NCBI RefSeq assembly: GCF_000195635.1
Contig: NZ_GL882697.1
Coordinates: 68,722 to 132,721 of the forward strand
DNA: 64,000 bases
Direction: 5' to 3'
From: Bacteroides fluxus YIT 12057
Lineage (GTDB): Bacteria; Bacteroidota; Bacteroidia; Bacteroidales; Bacteroidaceae
The notes under the pieces are model-generated. The model was not told the DNA's origin and searched no databases. It saw nothing but the letters and a program-made list of their open reading frames with translations. Position numbers and translations under genes: made by a program. Below, piece after piece: positions 9,204-16,772 of the stretch; position 1 is the first letter of the stretch; the number at the start of each line of letters is the position of its first letter.

Positions 9204-9297
9204 ACTTCGTCCCACGTACGTGTGCCCGCCGGTTCAGGCATGTAAACCGGCGAGCCCACGTACCTGAACCGGCGGGCACACGTACGTGGGACGAAGT
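9204..9297. repeat. 35-bp perfect inverted repeat, GC-rich hairpin
   Basis: Arms 9204-9238 and 9263-9297 are perfect reverse complements around a 24-nt loop. Each arm contains the self-complementary CCACGTACGTG and a CCGCCGGTTCAGG block. The loop repeats parts of the arm (ACCGGCGAGCCCACGTA), as if built from duplicated units. GC content is far above the surrounding DNA. There is no T run, so it is not an ordinary terminator. Confidence 0.92.
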
Positions 9298-9628
9298 GTT
9301 ACATAAGGCCTGCAAGCATTCTACATGATACCTTTCCGCATTAAGTATAAGCCCTGCAAAGAAAAGACACCTGTTTCCTAAAGGATGAATCCGGATGCAC
9401 TACACACCCATCAAGGAGCACGCACAGCACCGGATGCAAGAATCAGTCATCAGACAAGAGATTCTTGAATGGTAAAGTGCCGAATTGGCTTAAAATCGAC
9501 GTTAATAAAAGTTATTTCCATACAATGAAAAACGCAAAATAAACGAATAGATAAAAAGCTGATTATTATAAAGTTAATACAGGTATTTGTAACAAAACAG
9601 GAATAAATAAGCGTGCTGGCAAACCATT

Positions 9629-9715
9629 TGCCGTCACTTGCCTACACGGTTGCCTACACTCCGCAAATGCCGATGAACAGGGAGCTGCAAGACAAAAGTG
9701 ACGGAGTGTAGGCAA
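9629..9715. repeat. Nested inverted repeats
   Basis: TTGCCTACACTCCG (9650-9663) is inverted at 9702-9715 and CCGTCACTT (9631-9639) at 9696-9704. The half TTGCCTACAC also occurs in direct orientation at 9639-9648. It looks like two overlapping binding sites or a small decayed element. Confidence 0.75.
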
Positions 9716-9869
9716 AATGAACCGAAAACTTTTTCTGTAGCGCTGAGTTCAAGTTATACATGCGACAGTTGGTCCAGATAGTGGTGTTGGGTATAAAATA
9801 AGGCTTATTTCCTATTTTAGTTGTCTTTAAATGAAGAACCGGGCATAATCTTAAAAAATGTAACTACGC

Positions 9870-9904
9870 TGTAACATAATATTGTATAAAATTACGTACC
9901 TTTG
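9870..9904 (+). promoter_or_regulatory. Promoter of the Oar-like gene, with TGTAACAT element
   Basis: TGTAACAT (9870-9877), 19 bp, TACCTTTG (9897-9904). Same element and spacing as at 3214-3248. A second TGTAAC lies 11 bp further upstream (9859-9864). Confidence 0.6.
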
Positions 9905-9954
9905 CCTGTGTTTTTGAAAAATATAACATTTTAAAGAACTAATTAAAAGGTATT

Positions 9955-12900
9955 ATGTTAAAAAGAGTAAGACTTATGCTCACGCTTGTACTGCTACTGG
10001 CGGCTGTGGGTGTTAACGCGCAGGTTACTACTGCTTCAATGGGTGGTAGAGTGACTGATGCAAGTAATGAACCCATTATCGGGGCTACAATCCAGGCTGT
10101 ACACGTGCCTTCGGGATCGCAGTATGGTACGGTGACTAATGTTGACGGACGCTATTCTATTCAGGGGATGCGCACCGGGGGACCTTATACGGTTACTATT
10201 TCTTATATAGGCTATCAGACTATTGTTCTCAAGGACATCACTCTCCAGTTGGGTGAAGTTTACAACCAGAATGTTGAAATGGACGAATCTTCGGAGATAT
10301 TGACAGAGGTAGTTGTAACGGCTGCCAAGACGAAGTTTGCTGCAGAGAAGACGGGGGCTTCTACCAATATTTCTTCTTCACAAATGAAGCAGTTGCCTAC
10401 CATCAACCGTAGTATTTCGGACATCGCACGCCTTTCTCCGTATGCGTCGGGCATGAACATGGCAGGTGGTGACGGCCGTTCCACGAACTTCACCATTGAC
10501 GGTGCCAACTTCAACAATAACTTCGGTCTTTCGTCAGCGCTACCCGGCGGTGGAAATCCTATCTCCATGGATGCCATTGAAGAAGTACAGGTAGTGATTG
10601 CCCCGTTCGATGTCCGTCAGACGAACTTCATCGGCGGTGGTATTAATGCTGTGACTAAATCGGGTACCAATACTTTCCAGGGGACTGCCTATACTTATCA
10701 CTATAATGACAACATGCGCGGAAGCCGTGTGGACGGTCAGAGCTTGAATGTGCCCGAAGAGAATGACAAACATATCTATGGTGCTACTTTTGGCGGTCCT
10801 ATTGTCAAGAACAAACTGTTCTTTTTCGGTAATGTAGAGTATCAGAAAATTCCTTCTACGATTGTAAACTGGAGGGCTTCTGAGGATGGCATAGCCAATC
10901 CGGATAATTATATTTCAGCCACCAGACTTTCGGACATGCAGAAAGTCTCAGAGTTTGTAAAACAGAAATATGGTTATGATACAGGTTCTTATACCAGCTT
11001 CCCTGCTGATGAAACCAACTTGAAACTGTTGGGACGTATAGACTGGAACATCAATCAATATCATAAGTTGGCTGTACGTTATAATTATACCAAGAACACT
11101 GCGTGGAACCAGACCAACGGTAACTCAAGTGATACCGGCTATCGTCTGAATGGCATGAACCGTTTCTCTCAATATTCCATGGCGTTTGCCAATTCATGCT
11201 ATTCAATGGACAATAAGGTGAGTTCTGTTTCCGCTGATTTGAACAGCCGTTTCTCCAATAATATGTCTAACCAGCTGTTGTTTACCTATACCAATATCCA
11301 GGATGTTCGCGGAACGGATTCTTCCCCGTTCCCGTTCATTGACATCATGGGGGGATATGATGCCTCTACAGGTGTCCAGACGTTGCAGCCGTACATGTCT
11401 TTGGGATATGAACTGTTTACTTACAACAATGCCGTAAATAACAAGATTTATACACTTACGGATAACTTTACTTACTATGCCGGTGACCACAAGCTGACTG
11501 CCGGATTTAGCTTTGAACACCAGATGGCCAATAACGCTTATATGCGTAATGGTACGGGATATTACCGTTATCGCAGTTTGGACGATTTCTTGAATGGTGC
11601 TGCTCCCGAAGCGTTTGCTCTGACTTATGGTTACAACGGCAATACAACTCCGAATGCGGAGGTGGCTTTCAACCAGTTTGGCTTGTATGTGCAGGATGAT
11701 TGGAACATTACCAATAATTTCAAACTGACAGCCGGTATCCGTTTCGATGACCTCGTGTTCAATGATGATGACTTGATGCGTAACAATGCTATTTACGACT
11801 ACAACTTTGACGGTAAGCGTATCGATACAGGCAAATGGCCGGGAGCCAAGATTCAAGTTTCTCCGCGTTTGGGATTTGTTTGGGATGTATTGGGCAACAA
11901 GGCTTTGAAAGTACGTGGCGGTACGGGTTTGTTTGCCGGACGTTTGCCGTTGGTATTCTTTACGAATATGCCTACCAACTCCGGCATGGTTCAGAATCTG
12001 GCCACTATCAATACAAAGTATAATGACGACGGTACGATCAAGAGCCGTGACCCTCGTTTGGACCTGCTGAAGGGCGGCATGATTACGGATGTAAATAAGA
12101 TGATAGAGGTATTGGGCTTGCCCACTACGATTTCTCCGGAGGAAGGCGTGGCTCCGAGCCAGATGGCCGGTGTGGATCCGGACTTCAAGATGCCGCAGGT
12201 ATGGAAGAGCTCTATTGCCGTGGATTATGTATTGCCGGTTTCTTTCCCGCTGAGTGTGACAGGTGAGTTCATGTACACCAAAAACATCAATGGTGTGAAT
12301 ATGGTTAACTACAACATCAAGCCGTCTGAAGGTTGGGAGCGTTTCTCAGGTGCGGATAACCGTTTGATTTATCCTTCTTCATACAAGTATTATGATAAAG
12401 TGACCAGTGCTTGCGTACTGACGAATACATCCCGGGGATATGGCTATACGGCCAATGTTACCGTAAACGCCGAGCCTATTAAGAACATGAATGTGATGAT
12501 GGCTTATACGCATACCGAGTCTAAGGAAGTTACCGGTCTTCCGGGCAACAATGCCAATTCTACCTGGCAGGGACAATATACGATTGATGGACCTAACTTT
12601 GCCACTGTGCAACGTTCGCAGTATGTGGTACCTGACCGTGTGATCGCTTCTGTCAATTATACTGCCTCACATTGCAAGCCGGGTTTTGAAACCCATTATA
12701 GCTTGTTCTACAGTGGTTATTCTCCCAGCGGTTATTCTTTCCTGTACACCAATGATATGAACGGTGACGGTATCAACAATGACCTGATGTATATTCCGAA
12801 GGATGACAGTGAAATTCAGTTTGCAAATGAGGCTGACCGTGCTGACTTCTGGGCTTTCGTAAATCAGGATTCTTATCTGAAGAACCATAAAGGTGAATAT

Positions 12901-13245
12901 GCCGAAGCTTATGCAGCACGGGCTCCGTGGGTACATCGTTTCGACTTCCGTATTGCTCAGGACTTTGCTGTAAAGGTAGGAAAGACAACCAATAAACTGC
13001 AGATCAGCCTTGATTTTATGAATATCGGAAACTTGTTCAACTCCAAATGGGGAGTTACCAAGAATATGTCAAACAGTAATAACGGACGTATCTTGAAGTA
13101 CGAGAGCAAGGATGCCAACAACCGTCCTGTTTATTCGCTCTATCGTGACAAGGCGGGAAATGCTCCTGCTGAAACATTCTCTTTCAACAAGAATTATGAT
13201 GAGTGTTGGAAGTTGCAGGTGGGTATCCGCTATATTTTCAACTAA
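9955..13245 (+). CDS. Oar-like TonB-dependent outer-membrane protein
   Basis: 1096 aa. Signal peptide MLKRVRLMLTLVLLLAAVGVNAQ, a carboxypeptidase-regulatory-like domain (about 28-110, GGRVTDASNEPIIGATI), a TonB plug (about 125-235, with AGGDGRSTNFTIDGANFNNNF), then a long barrel ending ...VGIRYIFN. The length and the NaVTKSGTN-type plug end match the Oar/OmpA-related TonB receptor group of Bacteroidetes, not SusC. It stands alone, without a partner lipoprotein, under a promoter that shares an element with the receptor at 3307. Substrate unknown; in other bacteria Oar proteins act in protein export or adhesion, so an import role should not be assumed. Confidence 0.9.
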   Translation: MLKRVRLMLTLVLLLAAVGVNAQVTTASMGGRVTDASNEPIIGATIQAVHVPSGSQYGTVTNVDGRYSIQGMRTGGPYTVTISYIGYQTIVLKDITLQLGEVYNQNVEMDESSEILTEVVVTAAKTKFAAEKTGASTNISSSQMKQLPTINRSISDIARLSPYASGMNMAGGDGRSTNFTIDGANFNNNFGLSSALPGGGNPISMDAIEEVQVVIAPFDVRQTNFIGGGINAVTKSGTNTFQGTAYTYHYNDNMRGSRVDGQSLNVPEENDKHIYGATFGGPIVKNKLFFFGNVEYQKIPSTIVNWRASEDGIANPDNYISATRLSDMQKVSEFVKQKYGYDTGSYTSFPADETNLKLLGRIDWNINQYHKLAVRYNYTKNTAWNQTNGNSSDTGYRLNGMNRFSQYSMAFANSCYSMDNKVSSVSADLNSRFSNNMSNQLLFTYTNIQDVRGTDSSPFPFIDIMGGYDASTGVQTLQPYMSLGYELFTYNNAVNNKIYTLTDNFTYYAGDHKLTAGFSFEHQMANNAYMRNGTGYYRYRSLDDFLNGAAPEAFALTYGYNGNTTPNAEVAFNQFGLYVQDDWNITNNFKLTAGIRFDDLVFNDDDLMRNNAIYDYNFDGKRIDTGKWPGAKIQVSPRLGFVWDVLGNKALKVRGGTGLFAGRLPLVFFTNMPTNSGMVQNLATINTKYNDDGTIKSRDPRLDLLKGGMITDVNKMIEVLGLPTTISPEEGVAPSQMAGVDPDFKMPQVWKSSIAVDYVLPVSFPLSVTGEFMYTKNINGVNMVNYNIKPSEGWERFSGADNRLIYPSSYKYYDKVTSACVLTNTSRGYGYTANVTVNAEPIKNMNVMMAYTHTESKEVTGLPGNNANSTWQGQYTIDGPNFATVQRSQYVVPDRVIASVNYTASHCKPGFETHYSLFYSGYSPSGYSFLYTNDMNGDGINNDLMYIPKDDSEIQFANEADRADFWAFVNQDSYLKNHKGEYAEAYAARAPWVHRFDFRIAQDFAVKVGKTTNKLQISLDFMNIGNLFNSKWGVTKNMSNSNNGRILKYESKDANNRPVYSLYRDKAGNAPAETFSFNKNYDECWKLQVGIRYIFN

Positions 13246-13293
13246 AGTATGAGGTAGGTGTCTCTTCGTATGGACGGAGGGGCATATAACGGC

Positions 13294-13351
13294 AAGGGCT
13301 GTCTTGAAACAGGAAAACAATTATCCCTGTTTGGAGACAGCCCTTTGTTTT
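13294..13351. terminator. Terminator between convergent genes
   Basis: AAGGGCTGTCT (13294-13304) pairs with AGACAGCCCTT (13335-13345), with a further inner AACAGG/CCTGTT pairing, and T-rich sequence follows. It serves the gene at 9955 and may also act for the minus-strand gene ending at 13390. Confidence 0.8.
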
Positions 13352-13389
13352 AGTTTGTCCGGAGGTTGTCCTTCAGGCCTGTTTCCTGT

Positions 13390-14475
13390 TTATCGGATTT
13401 TCATTTCCATTATCACCGGGTTGTGGTCACTGCAAAATTCCTGCGTGGGAGAGTAGTAACTCATTCCTTCCAGTTCGTTGGAGTGGAAGATATAGTCGAT
13501 ACGCAGCATCTTCTTGCCATAGCGGTAGGTGTACATATAGCCGTTGCCGGCAGTTCTGAAACCGTCCTTGAGGAAGCCGCTGAAGTACTGGTAGGTATAG
13601 GAGGAAGGCAGGGAGTTGAAGTCACCGCAGACGATTACCGGGTAGGGGCTGTTCTTGGCGAAGTAGCCGACGGTGTAGGTTTGCAGGGTGCGTTTCACAA
13701 AATTTCCATGCAGGGTCTCCGCAGCATCTTTGGCTGCCCGGATTTCACGGCGTGCATCGTCAGAGGCCATTTCGCGTTGCCATTTGCCACGCTTTTGGCT
13801 GACACTCGTGGTTTGCAGGTGACTGTTGAGCAAACGGACGGTATCCGTTCCTGCCACTATATCGCACAACATGCTGCAATTGGCGCTTTGAGGGTAGGTG
13901 ATGAACCGTTCGTGTATCAGCGGATAACGGCTGAACACCGCGATGGGAAGCACTTTGCGGAGGGAGTCTTCTTGGAGGGTCAGTACATGGGGCCAATGTG
14001 AGAGGGCTTTGCGTATGCTGTCTGCCGTGAAGTACCGGTTGTTCCCGAATTCTTGGAGGCAAAGTATATCGACGTGTTCCTGTTGCATATACCGGGCCAT
14101 TTCCTTGCAGGAATAGCCTGTAATTTCATCGCCGAAATTGTGTACGTTGTAGGTGGCTATTTTCAGATGTCGGGCTGAGGGAGTTTTCTCTTTAGGGGAA
14201 TGGAACTGGATGACAGAGGTCAGGTAGTTCCAGTTACAGAAAAAGGCAGCCAACGGAATCAGCGCCCACCATTTGCGGGCCATTCCCCAACATAGGGAGG
14301 CTATCAGGTTGCAGACCAACAATGCAGGTACCGCCAGACCCAATAGAGGCATGATGACAGAGTCGGTAGGCGACACGTTTCCGGAAAATCCGGCTATTGC
14401 CGTGATAGCTGCCAGAATGAATGTGGCAGCTATCAGACAGCTATAGAAGAGACCTTTGATGGCCGCTTTTCCCAT
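13390..14475 (-). CDS. Membrane-anchored endonuclease/exonuclease/phosphatase family protein
   Basis: 361 aa. Three hydrophobic segments in residues 1-90, then an EEP (DNase I-like) domain from about 105 to the end. The catalytic signatures are in order: ATYNVHNF, LCLQEFG (metal-binding Glu), LLNSHLQ, VCGDFNS (catalytic Asp-Asn) and FCSDHNPVI (terminal Asp-His). EEP proteins hydrolyse phosphodiesters in nucleic acids, phosphoinositides or sphingolipids; membrane anchoring favours a periplasmic or lipid substrate, but this is not shown by sequence. The hydroxyacid dehydrogenase gene upstream ends 17 bp before its start, so they are co-transcribed. Confidence 0.85.
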   Translation of the reverse strand: MGKAAIKGLFYSCLIAATFILAAITAIAGFSGNVSPTDSVIMPLLGLAVPALLVCNLIASLCWGMARKWWALIPLAAFFCNWNYLTSVIQFHSPKEKTPSARHLKIATYNVHNFGDEITGYSCKEMARYMQQEHVDILCLQEFGNNRYFTADSIRKALSHWPHVLTLQEDSLRKVLPIAVFSRYPLIHERFITYPQSANCSMLCDIVAGTDTVRLLNSHLQTTSVSQKRGKWQREMASDDARREIRAAKDAAETLHGNFVKRTLQTYTVGYFAKNSPYPVIVCGDFNSLPSSYTYQYFSGFLKDGFRTAGNGYMYTYRYGKKMLRIDYIFHSNELEGMSYYSPTQEFCSDHNPVIMEMKIR

Positions 14476-14492
14476 GATTCAATCTTTTGCTG

Positions 14493-15452
14493 TTATTGTT
14501 TAATCACGGAATTTATCGGCTTTCCTGCTTGGTATGCCTTGATATTCTCCAGCATGATCTGCATGAGGCGTTCACGTGCGGCGGTACTTGCCCAAGCGAT
14601 GTGAGGGGTGATGTAACAATTCTTGGCGGTGAGCAACGGGTTGTCGGCATGGGGAGGTTCTTGGGAGAGCACGTCCAGTCCGGCTGCATAGATGATGTTG
14701 TTGTTCAAGGCATCGGCAAGGTCTTGCTCGTTGATGAGCGGGCCACGGCCGGTATTGATTAGGATGGCGGTAGGCTTCATCATTTTAAGACGTTCCGCAT
14801 TCACCAGTTCGCGGGTAGAATCGGTAAGGGGACAATGCAGGCTGATGATGTCGCATTCACGGAAAAGTTCATCCAATTCCATCTTGCGTATTTCGGGAGG
14901 AAGCTGGAAATTGGTTTTCGAGGTGTAGGCGCACACCTGCATTCCAAAGCCGATGGCAATACGGGCAGTGGTGTATCCCGTATGTCCCAGTCCGACGATA
15001 CCGAGCTTTTTTCCACGCAGTTCGATGAGGGGAGTATCCCAGAAACAGAAATCTTTGCTGCGTGTCCAACGTCCTTTATGAACCTCCTCCGAGTGGTGCT
15101 GTACCTGCTGGGCTATGTTGAGGATGTGTGCAAAGACCATTTGAGCTACAGAGTCGGTACTGTATGCCGGGATGTTGGTGACGATGATGTCATGTTCTTT
15201 GGCGGCAGCCACGTCAACGATGTTGTATCCGGTGGCAAGTACACCGATATATTTCAGTTCAGGCAGTGCAGCCATGTGTCCGGCTGTCAAGACTGTCTTG
15301 TTGGTCAGCAGGATTTCTGCTCCTGCGGCACGTTCCAATACTTCTTCGGGAGCCGTGCGATCATAGATGGCGCATTCACCCAACATTTCCAGTTCATCCC
15401 AGCAGAGGTCTCCGGGGTTGGCGGCATAACCGTCTAATACTACTATTTTCAT
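14493..15452 (-). CDS. D-2-hydroxyacid dehydrogenase (glycerate/hydroxypyruvate type)
   Basis: 319 aa. NAD-dependent oxidoreductase that interconverts a 2-keto acid and its D-hydroxy acid; closest in pattern to glycerate dehydrogenase. Rossmann motif GIVGLGHTGYTTA (about residues 148-160). Catalytic triad visible as the Arg in LINTGRGPLI, the Glu in DVLSQEPP and the His in YITPHIAWAS. Cytoplasmic. It sits 11 bp downstream of rarA and 17 bp upstream of the EEP gene in a minus-strand operon. No ACT domain, so not a long-type SerA; a separate SerA lies at 43235. Confidence 0.88.
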   Translation of the reverse strand: MKIVVLDGYAANPGDLCWDELEMLGECAIYDRTAPEEVLERAAGAEILLTNKTVLTAGHMAALPELKYIGVLATGYNIVDVAAAKEHDIIVTNIPAYSTDSVAQMVFAHILNIAQQVQHHSEEVHKGRWTRSKDFCFWDTPLIELRGKKLGIVGLGHTGYTTARIAIGFGMQVCAYTSKTNFQLPPEIRKMELDELFRECDIISLHCPLTDSTRELVNAERLKMMKPTAILINTGRGPLINEQDLADALNNNIIYAAGLDVLSQEPPHADNPLLTAKNCYITPHIAWASTAARERLMQIMLENIKAYQAGKPINSVIKQ

Positions 15453-15463
15453 AATGCATATAA

Positions 15464-16735
15464 TTATTTAAATTTATCTTTTCCCCACAGCTGCTGCATC
15501 CTCTCTTTATGCTTCTGCTCGGCAGCATTGGCTTGAGGTTCCCAGAGGCGGTGGTTCTTCAATTCATCGGGCAGGAACTGCTGTTTGACAAAGTTCCCCG
15601 GATAGTCATGGGCATATTTGTATTTTTCCCCGTAGCCTAACTGTTTCATCAACTTTGTAGGTGCGTTACGCAGGTGCAGGGGAACGGGCAGGTTACCGGT
15701 TTCACGTACCAGTTCCAAGGCATGGTTGATGGCCATGTAGGCCGAATTGCTCTTGGGACTTGTGGCAAGGTAGATGGTAGCTTCTGCCAGCGGGATGCGT
15801 CCTTCGGGCCATCCCACCTTCATAATGGTGTCGAAACAGGCATTGGCGAGTAGCAAGGCATTGGGATTGGCCAGGCCGATATCTTCCGAAGCGGAGATGA
15901 CAAGCCGGCGGGCTATGAAAGCAGGATCTTCACCGCCCTCTACCATACGTGCCAGCCAATAGATGGCACCGTCCGGGTCACTTCCGCGGATGGATTTGAT
16001 GAAAGCGGAGATGATATCGTAGTGCATCTCGCCGTCTTTGTCGTAGGCAAGAGGGTTTTGCTGCAGGCGCTCAGTCACCATCTCGTCGGTGATGACAACG
16101 GGGTCGCTGATTTCCGACTCCACGACGAGTTCAAGTATGTTCAGTAGTTTCCGGGCATCTCCACCGCTATAACGGAGCATGGCGGTAGTTTCCTCCAGTT
16201 CTATTTTTCGTTCTTTCAACACGATGTCGGTAGTAATGGCACGTTGGAGTAATTCTTGCAAGTCGTCCTTTTCCAGTGATTTCAATACGTAGAGTTGACA
16301 GCGCGACAGCAACGGACGTATTACTTCAAACGAAGGATTTTCCGTGGTGGCACCTATCAGTGTCACTGTGCCTTGTTCCACTGCTCCCAGCAGTGAGTCT
16401 TGCTGCGATTTGCTGAAACGATGAATTTCATCGATGAAGAGAATGGGGCTTGACTGTGAGAAGAAGCGGTTGCTTTTGGCACGTTCTATCACGTCGCGCA
16501 CATCTTTCACACCGCTGGTCACGGCACTGAGGGTATAGAAAGGAGTGTCCAGCTTGTTGGCGATGATTTGTGCCAGTGTTGTCTTTCCCACTCCCGGAGG
16601 TCCCCACAGGATAAACGATGAGATACGTCCTGCATCAATCATTTTGCGCAGTACTGCCCCCGGTCCCACCAAGTGTTTCTGACCGATATAATCGTCTAAT
16701 GTCTTTGGCCGAAGCCGTTCTGCTAATGGAGGCAT
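15464..16735 (-). CDS. rarA: Replication-associated recombination protein A (RarA/MgsA)
   Basis: 423 aa. AAA+ ATPase related to clamp loaders and WRNIP1, acting at stalled replication forks. It begins MPPLAERLRPKTLDDYIGQ, typical of RarA. Walker A GPPGVGKTTLAQ (about residues 45-56), Walker B LFIDEIHRF, sensor 1 GATTENPSFEV, and the family's C-terminal tetramerisation domain (SDPDGAIYWLARMVEGGEDP). Full length. First gene of the rarA-dehydrogenase-EEP group; the DUF5686 gene upstream is 37 bp away, so transcription may enter from there. Confidence 0.95.
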   Translation of the reverse strand: MPPLAERLRPKTLDDYIGQKHLVGPGAVLRKMIDAGRISSFILWGPPGVGKTTLAQIIANKLDTPFYTLSAVTSGVKDVRDVIERAKSNRFFSQSSPILFIDEIHRFSKSQQDSLLGAVEQGTVTLIGATTENPSFEVIRPLLSRCQLYVLKSLEKDDLQELLQRAITTDIVLKERKIELEETTAMLRYSGGDARKLLNILELVVESEISDPVVITDEMVTERLQQNPLAYDKDGEMHYDIISAFIKSIRGSDPDGAIYWLARMVEGGEDPAFIARRLVISASEDIGLANPNALLLANACFDTIMKVGWPEGRIPLAEATIYLATSPKSNSAYMAINHALELVRETGNLPVPLHLRNAPTKLMKQLGYGEKYKYAHDYPGNFVKQQFLPDELKNHRLWEPQANAAEQKHKERMQQLWGKDKFK

Positions 16736-16772
16736 GGTGCTTTGGGGTTATTGGTTGTAACTTGTAACTACT

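Larger units (their letters stand above)
9127..9869. other. Long gene-free gap
   Basis: About 740 bp between the nuclease terminator and the next promoter. I find no convincing coding frame; the longest (from 9134, 64 aa) runs through a palindrome and is low-complexity. It contains a 35-bp perfect hairpin (9204-9297), a nested 14-bp inverted repeat (9629-9715) and a shorter AAGAATC/GATTCTT dyad near 9440-9468. It may be a graveyard of small elements or contain a non-coding RNA. Confidence 0.6.

Noticed and set aside
9134..9328. 64-codon frame on the plus strand
   Set aside because: It runs through the 35-bp palindrome and has low-complexity Cys/Arg-rich translation with no start signals; explained by the repeat.
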